DNA from: Anaerolineae bacterium
GTDB taxonomy: Bacteria > Chloroflexota > Anaerolineae > JACIWR01
Length of the DNA stretch: 12,874 nt
Direction of reading: 5' to 3'
Assembly (NCBI GenBank): GCA_021162125.1
Contig: JAGGZG010000194.1
Span: forward strand, 1 to 12,874
The notes beneath the pieces were generated by a model that searched no databases, was not told the DNA's origin, and was given only the letters and a program-made list of their open reading frames with translations. Positions 1 to 5,729 of the stretch are shown here, piece after piece. Position numbers and translations under genes: made by a program. How positions within the stretch are numbered: position 1 is the first letter of the stretch; each line of letters begins with the position of its first letter.

Positions 1-135
1 GTCGAAGGGTGGCCGGGATGGGGGCAGTGCGCCTTGCTCCCAAAACTAGGCCTTGACTATCTGCTGTTGTTAACGTTCTTGGCCCTCACGGGCCGCTGCA
101 AAAGTCGAGTTTTGACTTGCCAGTGATCTGTGATG

Positions 136-181
136 CGTAAGGCGTAAAACGTAATGTTACGTTTCGCGCCTTACGTTTTAC
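136..181. repeat. Inverted repeat built from CGTAA/ACGTAA words
   Basis: The arm at 136-154 pairs with 157-175 at 17 of 19 positions. The mismatches are at 145-146 against 165-166. In addition, 144-154 is perfectly complementary to 171-181 (11 bp), so two alternative folds compete. The element begins 4 nt after the stop codon of the minus-strand NUDIX gene and could act as its 3' hairpin, although no T-run follows. My recollection is that short repeats of this style occur between genes in Chloroflexota genomes. I cannot test copy number from this window. Confidence 0.6.
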
Positions 182-184
182 ACG

Positions 185-619
185 CTATTCCTCCGCTGCG
201 CGGGCCAGACCCATCTCCAGCACGCGACGGGTGCGGTCGGGCATGGGATAAGCGTCCAGGTCGCGGGCGTCCACCCAGCGCACGTCCAGGGCATCCGAAC
301 CGGCGCGTGGCTCGCCGCCCACGTAGCGGGCCAGCAGGTCCACCAGAACGTAGTGGTATCGGATTCGGCCCGCGTCGTCGCGCTGAATCAGGTCGGTCAC
401 GCTCAATGCTTCGCCGGGCTCGATTTCGACGCCGGTCTCTTCGTGTGCTTCGCGCCGCGCGGCCTGGGCCAGCGTCTCCCCCAGCCGCAGGCGTCCGCCG
501 GGCATGGCCCATTTCCCACGGCCAGGATCGTGCGCCCGCTGGACGAGGAGCACGGCTCCATCTTTGACGATCACCGCTCCCACGCCGACCAGGGGATGGT
601 CTGGGTATTCACGCTTCAT
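185..619 (-). CDS. NUDIX hydrolase (MutT/ADP-ribose pyrophosphatase-like)
   Basis: This 144-residue soluble protein should hydrolyse a nucleoside diphosphate linked to another moiety (X). The Nudix box is complete: G42, five residues, E48, seven residues, then R56-E57, E60-E61, G63 and V64, matching GX5EX7REUXEEXGU. The two glutamates of the EExG motif are the usual divalent-metal ligands. The N-terminal strand (HPLVGVGAVIVKDG) and the KWAMPGG segment are typical of small MutT or ADP-ribose pyrophosphatase-like members. The substrate cannot be read from the sequence. I chose the ATG at 619, with TGAGGA about 8 nt upstream, over the in-frame TTG at 625. A weak promoter may lie at 640-667. It is the last gene of a minus-strand series, and 142 bp separate it from the small membrane-protein gene, so co-transcription is uncertain. 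Confidence 0.93.
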   Translation of the reverse strand: MKREYPDHPLVGVGAVIVKDGAVLLVQRAHDPGRGKWAMPGGRLRLGETLAQAARREAHEETGVEIEPGEALSVTDLIQRDDAGRIRYHYVLVDLLARYVGGEPRAGSDALDVRWVDARDLDAYPMPDRTRRVLEMGLARAAEE

Positions 620-639
620 CCTCAAATTCCTCAGGCGGA

Positions 640-667
640 CTTATGAAACAAACTGTTCCTTTATCAA
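640..667 (-). promoter_or_regulatory. Weak sigma70-like promoter for the NUDIX gene
   Basis: On the minus strand TTGATA (667-662) is followed after 16 nt by CATAAG (645-640). The -35 box matches the consensus at 5 of 6 positions and the -10 at 4 of 6. A start just downstream would leave a short leader carrying the TGAGGA ribosome-binding site. A match this weak occurs often by chance. Confidence 0.28.
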
Positions 668-761
668 CTGGTGAGCGGCGCTGCCGACCGGAAGAGCTAC
701 GGGAGGGGCAAGCAGGCTCACGCCCACCTGCCCCCTGTAATCCGTGGCTTTATGCGCAGTT

Positions 762-1025
762 CTAGCGGATAATGAAGGATAGCACGACGAGTAACCCCAT
801 TATAGCTGCCGCCAAGATGCCAATGCGTTTCAGGTCGGAGATGACGTAATAATATTCTTTGCTGAAGTCCACCGTCCGGTATCTGGGAGCCGTGGGCTTC
901 TTTGGTGCCGGCACGCTTGGCATTGGTGCCGCTGCTGCTTTTGCCGTGGGTGTGCGAGCAGCGGTGGGGGCTTTTGGTCGAGCTTGGCGCCGGCGCTTGC
1001 GCGCCCGCCGTGATTTTTTTGCCAT
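762..1025 (-). CDS. Small basic tail-anchored membrane protein, family not recognised
   Basis: This 87-residue protein has three parts. Residues 1-20 are very rich in Arg and Lys (MAKKSRRARKRRRQARPK). Residues 21-48 form an Ala/Pro/Lys-rich, probably disordered linker. Residues 50-66 (YRTVDFSKEYYYVISDL) lead into a single C-terminal transmembrane helix at about 67-86. The positive-inside rule places the N-terminus in the cytoplasm, where the basic tail could contact nucleic acid, the ribosome or lipid headgroups (inference). The start is well supported: AGGAGG lies 7-8 nt upstream of the ATG at 1025, and a longer in-frame extension has no such site. It lies 110 bp after metF on the same strand. 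The one-helix layout recalls SecE, but the SecE signature (a VxWP-type motif) is absent, so I do not call it that. Function unknown. Confidence 0.8.
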   Translation of the reverse strand: MAKKSRRARKRRRQARPKAPTAARTPTAKAAAAPMPSVPAPKKPTAPRYRTVDFSKEYYYVISDLKRIGILAAAIMGLLVVLSFIIR

Positions 1026-1135
1026 TCGGAATTCCTCCTGAGGGTTATCTTTGTACCTGGCGTAGCTTTCTGCCCAACATCCGAATGTCGTTGCACAACA
1101 GCGCTGCCAGGGAATCAGCTTGTACCCATCTTTAA

Positions 1136-2125
1136 CTAAACTGTGGGGCGGGGGAGCAGACCAGCCTGAGAGACGATCTCGTGTACTGCTTCCTCCCACT
1201 CGATGGCCATGATGTGTACGCCAGCCACGCCGGGAATCTCACGCACCTGCTGGATGATCTCGGCGCAAATTTTGATGCCCTCGGCCTGCCATGCCTCACG
1301 ACGCCGTCGCCGAACCTCTTTCTTCTTCTCCGGATCTGCGATAGACTTGGGACTAGGGATGCCTTTGATGGCAGCGACCATGCGATCCACGAACTCCTGA
1401 GGTACGTCCATGCCGGGTACCTGGCTGGCCATGTACCTGGCCGCCCCCGACGATTTGATGGGCGCTACTCCGGCCAGGATGTAGACCTTCTCGTGGAGTC
1501 CCAGATCACACACCCTCTTCATGTACTCGCGGAACTTAGGCACATTGAAAACAATTTGAGTCTGGATGAAATCCGCCCCCGCAGCCACTTTCTTCGCCAG
1601 CCGGTAGGGACGATAATCGAAGGGGTCGGCGAAGGGGTTGGCTGCAGCGCCGATGAACAGGCGTGGCTCGACTTTCATCTCCTCCCCGCACTGGAACTTC
1701 TTCTCGTCCCGCATGTCCTTCACCATCTTGACAAGCTGGATGGAATCAATGTCGTAGACCCCTTTGGACTCGGGATGGTTCCCGAAGGACATGTGATCGC
1801 CGCTGAGACAGAGGATATTGTTTATGCCGAGCGCCGCAGCGCCCAGCACGTCCATCTGGAGGGCGATTCGATTCCGATCGCGGCAGGTCATTTGGACGAT
1901 TGGATCCAGCCCTTCCTCCTTTTGGATGAGGCAAGCTGCCCAACTCGCCATACGGACCACAGCGGTCTGCCCATCAGTGACATTGAAAGCGTCGGCGCAT
2001 CCTTTCAACATCCTCGCTTTCTTCCTGACTACCTCTGGATCGGCATTTTTCGGTGGACCGAGCTCTGCGGTAACCGCGAAATGCCCCGCACTTAGAACTT
2101 TTTCCAGGTTGCTATCCGATTTCAT
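1136..2125 (-). CDS. metF: Methylenetetrahydrofolate reductase, MetF family
   Basis: This 329-residue flavin-dependent TIM-barrel protein reduces 5,10-methylene-THF to 5-methyl-THF. In anaerobes this feeds the corrinoid protein/CO dehydrogenase-acetyl-CoA synthase branch or methionine synthesis. Family landmarks include VTAELGPPK, with the conserved catalytic-type Glu at residue 21, then NVTDGQ, QMTCRDRNR, LCLSGDH, GAAANPF and FIQTQIVFN. The barrel fills nearly the whole protein, and the regulatory C-terminal region of eukaryotic enzymes is absent. The start at 2125 is supported by GGGAGGA about 8 nt upstream. Its ATG overlaps the metV stop in an ATGA (2122-2125), which implies translational coupling and 1:1 expression. 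No NAD(P)H-input domain is fused, and the neighbours metV and the oxidoreductase suggest electrons arrive through protein partners. Confidence is high for the family and moderate for physiological direction. Confidence 0.96.
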   Translation of the reverse strand: MKSDSNLEKVLSAGHFAVTAELGPPKNADPEVVRKKARMLKGCADAFNVTDGQTAVVRMASWAACLIQKEEGLDPIVQMTCRDRNRIALQMDVLGAAALGINNILCLSGDHMSFGNHPESKGVYDIDSIQLVKMVKDMRDEKKFQCGEEMKVEPRLFIGAAANPFADPFDYRPYRLAKKVAAGADFIQTQIVFNVPKFREYMKRVCDLGLHEKVYILAGVAPIKSSGAARYMASQVPGMDVPQEFVDRMVAAIKGIPSPKSIADPEKKKEVRRRRREAWQAEGIKICAEIIQQVREIPGVAGVHIMAIEWEEAVHEIVSQAGLLPRPTV

Positions 2126-2790
2126 AGTCGCAAATCCTCCCTCACGATCTTGCCCGGGCCGCCGGCATGGCTGGCAGACCAATCTTTGGGTGACTTAACT
2201 TCCATCATCAGATCCAGCTTGCCTAAGGCCTTGAGCCGGTCGTAGATGAGCTGCCAGGCACAATCAACCTCCGGGTTGATCTCGCACTTCCCGTTCTGCG
2301 AGCCACCGCAGGGACCGTTGAGCAGGCTCTTGGAGCAGCGGGCTATGGGACAGATACCCCCCGTCTTGTACAAAACGCAGTCACCGCAGGCCAGACAACG
2401 TTCGTCCCAGACACCCTGCTCGGTTGGCTGCCCCAGGAATTTTGTGTTAAGGCCAGGCAAGGTGAGTTTCTCAGGAAACTGCTCGTTCATCGTCTGCACG
2501 CCGATGCCACAGGCCAGGGAGAGTACAACGTCGGCCTCCTTGACCAGGTCGGCCACCTCTTCGTTGAACTCGTACTCGCACTGGCGCTGCACTGTGGCTT
2601 CGATAAACTCCTTGTCCTGACCATCCAGTCTGGTGGCCATGCGCAGGGCGGAGGCCAGGATACCTACCTCCTTTTCTCCGCCGGCGAAACAGATAGTGAC
2701 GCACGTTCCGCAGCCGAGAATCAGGACTTTCTGATAGTCGGCGATCATGCTCTTGATCTCGTCAAGAGGCTTCTGTTCAGCTATTATCAT
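2122..2790 (-). CDS. metV: MetV-type MTHFR C-terminal-like protein (cysteine-rich partner of MetF)
   Basis: This 222-residue protein corresponds to the MTHFR_C/MetV family, which in acetogens such as Moorella and Acetobacterium forms the MetFV core of methylene-THF reductase and transfers electrons to MetF. It is rich in metal-binding Cys. An N-terminal group is CGTCVTIC (C27, C30, C34), with C71 and C94 (SLACGIG) also present. A C-terminal group is C132-x2-C135-x2-C138 followed by C147, C152, C161, C169 and C177. These fit iron-sulfur and/or zinc sites, but cluster type cannot be read from sequence. The start at 2790 has GGAGGT 7 nt upstream. It lies 46 bp after the oxidoreductase gene and overlaps metF by 4 bp, so all three are very probably one transcript. 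The family call is firm, and its role as the link between the oxidoreductase and MetF is inference from context. Confidence 0.92.
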   Translation of the reverse strand: MIIAEQKPLDEIKSMIADYQKVLILGCGTCVTICFAGGEKEVGILASALRMATRLDGQDKEFIEATVQRQCEYEFNEEVADLVKEADVVLSLACGIGVQTMNEQFPEKLTLPGLNTKFLGQPTEQGVWDERCLACGDCVLYKTGGICPIARCSKSLLNGPCGGSQNGKCEINPEVDCAWQLIYDRLKALGKLDLMMEVKSPKDWSASHAGGPGKIVREDLRL

Positions 2791-2836
2791 GTTTGTTACC
2801 TCCGTTGGTGAAGCTCGTCAGCCGGAATTCCGGTGT

Positions 2837-4951
2837 TCACAATGGATTCGGCCCCAGTGCGCGAATCCGCTCCGTCATCTCCTGCGCGATGCGGGGAACT
2901 GTCCCCCACTCGGCGCTGGGGATGTCGTACAGCGACAGGCGCTCGCTGCCAATTCCAACCTGATCCAGCACCTCCTTAACGAACTGGACCTTCCCCTGGA
3001 TGCGATTGGCTGCTTTCTCTGTATGGCGGCACTCGTCACCCACGCACCCGGCCACGAAGACGCCATCCGCTCCCAGCTCAAACGCCCTCAGTAAATGCTG
3101 GATGTCTATTCTGCTTGTGCAGACCACGTCGAGGGTTCTGACGTTGGGTGGAAGTTGGGCGCGAACCGATTCCGCCCACTCATCTGCTGCGTAGGCGCAA
3201 TACAGGCAGCAAAAGCCGACGATGAGCGGCTCCGGATTTTCGGCGGGCGCATCTGCGAACAGTGCATCAATCTCCTGATACAACTGGTCCTCGCTATAGA
3301 GTTTCATGGTTATGGCCTTAGCCGGGCATTCACTGGCACAGACTCCACATGCCTGGCACTCGGTAGGATCAATGAACGCCGCTCCCTCCTTGATAATTGG
3401 CACGTCGTAGGGACAGACGCGCACGCAGGTCAGGCAGGCAGCGCATTTTCCTGTATCTACATAAGCCCCGCCTCCACAGGTGAGACAACGATGGGCCGCG
3501 CGCATAGCCATCGCCAGGGTGTAGCCCAACTCGACTTCCTCGTAATTGAAGGCCCGTTCCTCCAGGGGGAGCATGGGCATTGGTTCCCGCGCGAGGGGCT
3601 TGATCCTCTCGACGGTCTTGGGGGGCAAGTCGTCCAGTTCTCGCCATTCCCCAAACTGCAACCCGGTCAGGTCTTCCCCGCGCAGGTAGGTGTCAATGGA
3701 GATGGCTGCCCGCCGTCCCAAGGCCATGGAGCCCACCACGCTGCCCGGGCCAGTCGTGACCTCCCCGCCAGCGAAGATTCCGGGCGCAGTGGTGGCCAGA
3801 GTTTGCGGGTCTACCTTAATTGTCCGCCGGCGGGTGAGCTCTATCCCATCCTCCGGGCGGAGGAAGGAGAGATCGGAGGCCTGACCGATAGCCAGGATGA
3901 TGGTGTCACCCTCGATGACACTCTCTGAATCGGGGACAAACGTGGGGTTGAAACGACCTTCGGAGTCAAAGACCGAACTACAGACAATGGTCTCCAGGCC
4001 CACTACTTTGCCATCTCGCCCCAGAATTCTCTTCGGGCCTAGCGAAGGATGAAGGATGATACCCTCTCGTTGCGCTTCTATGATTTCCCACTCATGGGCT
4101 GGCATCTCCTCCCGGCTCTCGAGGCAGATCATGTGCACCTCTTTTTCACTGCCCGGCCTACCCTGTCGCACAGCCGAACGGGCCACGTCCACTGCCACGT
4201 TGCCTCCGCCGATGACCAGCACCCGGCGACCCAGCTTGACCGCCCGTCCCTGGTTAACGTCCCGCAAGAAATCCACCCCCAGCAGGACCCCGTCCAAGTC
4301 CATTCCTTCGATGCGCAGGGCACGGCTCTGCTGGGCACCGATGGCGATAAAGATAGCCTCATATCCTTGCTCTTTGAGGTCAGAGAGGGTCATGTCCCGG
4401 CCGATGCACACATTGGTCTTGATCTCCACATCTGCTTCCAGGATGCCCTTGATGTCCACGTCAATGATCTCTCGCGGCAGGCGGTACTTGGGTAGCCCCA
4501 CGCGCAACATGCCACCCGGTTCCGGGAGAGCCTCAAAGACGGTGACAGGGTAACCCATGCGCGCCAGGTCGTAGGCAGCGGTAAGCCCCGCCGGGCCGGC
4601 GCCGATGATAGCTACCTTCTGCTCTTTGGGTTCCACATTGGGTTTGGGTGGGCCGTGTCCCAGGGACAGATCGTGCCGTTCGGCTGCGAAGCGCTTCAGA
4701 GCGGCGATGGCTACCGGTTCATCCACTTGGCCACGCCTGCATTCCTCCTCGCAGGGGTGAGCACAGACGTGAGAGCAGACGTAGATCAGGGGGTTGGGCT
4801 CTCTGGCGATGGCGTAGGCTGCCTCGAAGTCACCCCGCGCGATGGCTGCCACGTATCCCCGTACGTCTGTGTGTAAGGGACAGGCAACCTGGCAGGGGGG
4901 ACTCATTTCTTCCATCGGAGAGATACCAGGGGTGTTCTCATCACGATTCAT
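2837..4951 (-). CDS. GltD-like FAD/NAD(P) oxidoreductase fused to 2x[4Fe-4S] and MvhD-like domains
   Basis: This 704-residue multi-cofactor electron-transfer protein has several parts. (1) A GltD/DPYD-type N-terminal Fe-S helical domain with Cys 20, 24, 59, 63, 67 and 71. (2) A Rossmann FAD site GAGPAGL at 117-123, then a dinucleotide site GGGNVAVDVA at 248-257, and a second FAD-contact region IFAGGEVTTGPGSVVG at about 392-407. (3) A dicluster ferredoxin segment with C503/506/509/513 and C532/535/538/542. (4) A C-terminal MvhD/FlpD-like domain (about 574-700) with Cys at 581, 582, 585, 611, 636 and 641. GltD-like subunits are known to oxidise NAD(P)H, and MvhD-type subunits pass electrons to heterodisulfide-reductase-like partners. 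Here the protein probably carries electrons from NAD(P)H or ferredoxin to MetV-MetF. Start 4951 has GGAAGGAG upstream. Alternative reading: a general anaerobic oxidoreductase unrelated to MetF, but the operon position argues against that. Confidence 0.92.
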   Translation of the reverse strand: MNRDENTPGISPMEEMSPPCQVACPLHTDVRGYVAAIARGDFEAAYAIAREPNPLIYVCSHVCAHPCEEECRRGQVDEPVAIAALKRFAAERHDLSLGHGPPKPNVEPKEQKVAIIGAGPAGLTAAYDLARMGYPVTVFEALPEPGGMLRVGLPKYRLPREIIDVDIKGILEADVEIKTNVCIGRDMTLSDLKEQGYEAIFIAIGAQQSRALRIEGMDLDGVLLGVDFLRDVNQGRAVKLGRRVLVIGGGNVAVDVARSAVRQGRPGSEKEVHMICLESREEMPAHEWEIIEAQREGIILHPSLGPKRILGRDGKVVGLETIVCSSVFDSEGRFNPTFVPDSESVIEGDTIILAIGQASDLSFLRPEDGIELTRRRTIKVDPQTLATTAPGIFAGGEVTTGPGSVVGSMALGRRAAISIDTYLRGEDLTGLQFGEWRELDDLPPKTVERIKPLAREPMPMLPLEERAFNYEEVELGYTLAMAMRAAHRCLTCGGGAYVDTGKCAACLTCVRVCPYDVPIIKEGAAFIDPTECQACGVCASECPAKAITMKLYSEDQLYQEIDALFADAPAENPEPLIVGFCCLYCAYAADEWAESVRAQLPPNVRTLDVVCTSRIDIQHLLRAFELGADGVFVAGCVGDECRHTEKAANRIQGKVQFVKEVLDQVGIGSERLSLYDIPSAEWGTVPRIAQEMTERIRALGPNPL

Positions 4952-5082
4952 GTTTGCCAGCTCCTTCCTAATTTGTTCCTAACGGTTCAATGTGATTCTG
5001 GATAGACAGCATCCCAGGCCTTGTCTCTGCCCAGGTCGAGGTCCAATTTCTGCAACGAGGTAAGCACTGACAACAAGAAGAA

Positions 5083-5111
5083 AATATACACCTAAGAATG
5101 GGGATTGTCAA
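5083..5111 (-). promoter_or_regulatory. Strong sigma70-type promoter for the oxidoreductase-metV-metF operon
   Basis: Reading the minus strand, TTGACA (5111-5106) matches the -35 consensus exactly. After a 17-nt spacer it is followed by TATATT (5088-5083), which matches the -10 at 5 of 6 positions. Transcription would begin near 5075 and leave a leader of about 120 nt before the ATG at 4951. I see no recognisable riboswitch in that leader. Near the ribosome-binding site it carries a direct repeat of TTAGGAA. Confidence 0.75.
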
Positions 5112-5136
5112 GTGAAATGGCCGATGGGGAGCGGAT

Positions 5137-5165
5137 TTGGCTGTCCTGAGGAATTGTGGTAAAAT
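5137..5165 (+). promoter_or_regulatory. Sigma70-type promoter for hsp20-lon
   Basis: TTGGCT (5137-5142), a 17-nt spacer and TAAAAT (5160-5165) lie 51 nt before the hsp20 start codon. The spacing is ideal and each box is close to consensus. It is divergent from the promoter at 5083-5111, with only about 25 bp between the two -35 boxes. No CIRCE element (TTAGCACTC-N9-GAGTGCTAA) or HspR-type operator is visible, so heat induction, if any, uses another signal. Confidence 0.6.
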
Positions 5166-5216
5166 GAGCATGTAGTATTTGTAGTTTCTGGCGGCGGCGA
5201 GGAGGAGTGAAAAACT

Positions 5217-5657
5217 ATGGCTCATAAGGATGAATCCTTATTGGACGAAGTCGAGCGAATGCACAGGCGTATGGATCGGTTTTTTGAGGGCATGATGCCG
5301 ACGGCGCGATGGATATCCGTCCGGCAGCGCAAGACCTGGCGTCCACCGACCGACGTTTACGAGACAGACGATTACATCGTAGTCAAAGTGGAGATTGCTG
5401 GGATGTCGGAGAATGATTTCACCATCTCCCTCTCAAATCACGTGCTCACCATCGCCGGTACTCGCCTCGACCCGGTGTCTAAGCTGACCTATCAGCAATT
5501 GGAGATACCTTACGGCGATTTCCGTACCGAGGTTTACCTCCCGTGGGCGATTGATGGCGACGAGGTAGAAGCCACGTATCAGGATGGCTTTCTGAAAGTG
5601 ATCTTGCCCAAGGCCCGACCCCAGAAAATACGTGTGGTGGAGATTGCATCTCAATAA
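5217..5657 (+). CDS. Hsp20/alpha-crystallin family small heat-shock protein
   Basis: This 146-residue ATP-independent holdase binds unfolding proteins in the cytoplasm and keeps them refoldable or degradable. Residues 1-40 are a variable N-terminal arm (MHRRMDRFFEGMM is a typical start for this family). The alpha-crystallin domain spans about 42-132, beginning at WRPPTDVYET. It contains VEIAGM (58-63) and the signature A119-x-Y-x-x-G-x-L segment (ATYQDGFLKV). The C-terminal tail carries IRV at 138-140, close to the I-x-I/V motif that docks neighbouring subunits during oligomer assembly. AGGAGG lies about 9 nt before the ATG, so the start is secure. lon follows 72 bp downstream on the same strand with no terminator between, which suggests co-expression of a holdase and a protease. 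Length is normal for bacterial class members. The family is certain, and the specific clients are unknown. Confidence 0.96.
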   Translation: MAHKDESLLDEVERMHRRMDRFFEGMMPTARWISVRQRKTWRPPTDVYETDDYIVVKVEIAGMSENDFTISLSNHVLTIAGTRLDPVSKLTYQQLEIPYGDFRTEVYLPWAIDGDEVEATYQDGFLKVILPKARPQKIRVVEIASQ

Positions 5658-5729
5658 AAAACGAACCCGCCCGCAGGTTCAGGAAACCCGCAGGAGGGTC
5701 AGTATCCCAAAAGGGAGTCATGAGGAAGC

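Noticed and set aside
1..126. Open plus-strand frame running in from the left edge to a TGA
   Set aside because: It has only 41 codons, no recognisable motif, and no information upstream of the window. It could be the tail of a gene but cannot be supported.
704..742. Possible hairpin (GGGG...CAGG with CCTGCCCC) after the small membrane-protein gene
   Set aside because: It needs a 4-nt bulge, has a large loop and lacks a T-run, so it is too weak to call a terminator.
1181..2095. 304-codon open frame antisense to metF
   Set aside because: It is a shadow of metF. There is no ribosome-binding site and no recognisable motif.
3095..3928. 277-codon open frame antisense to the 704-residue oxidoreductase
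   Set aside because: The opposite strand encodes well-defined Fe-S and Rossmann motifs throughout this region, so this frame is incidental.
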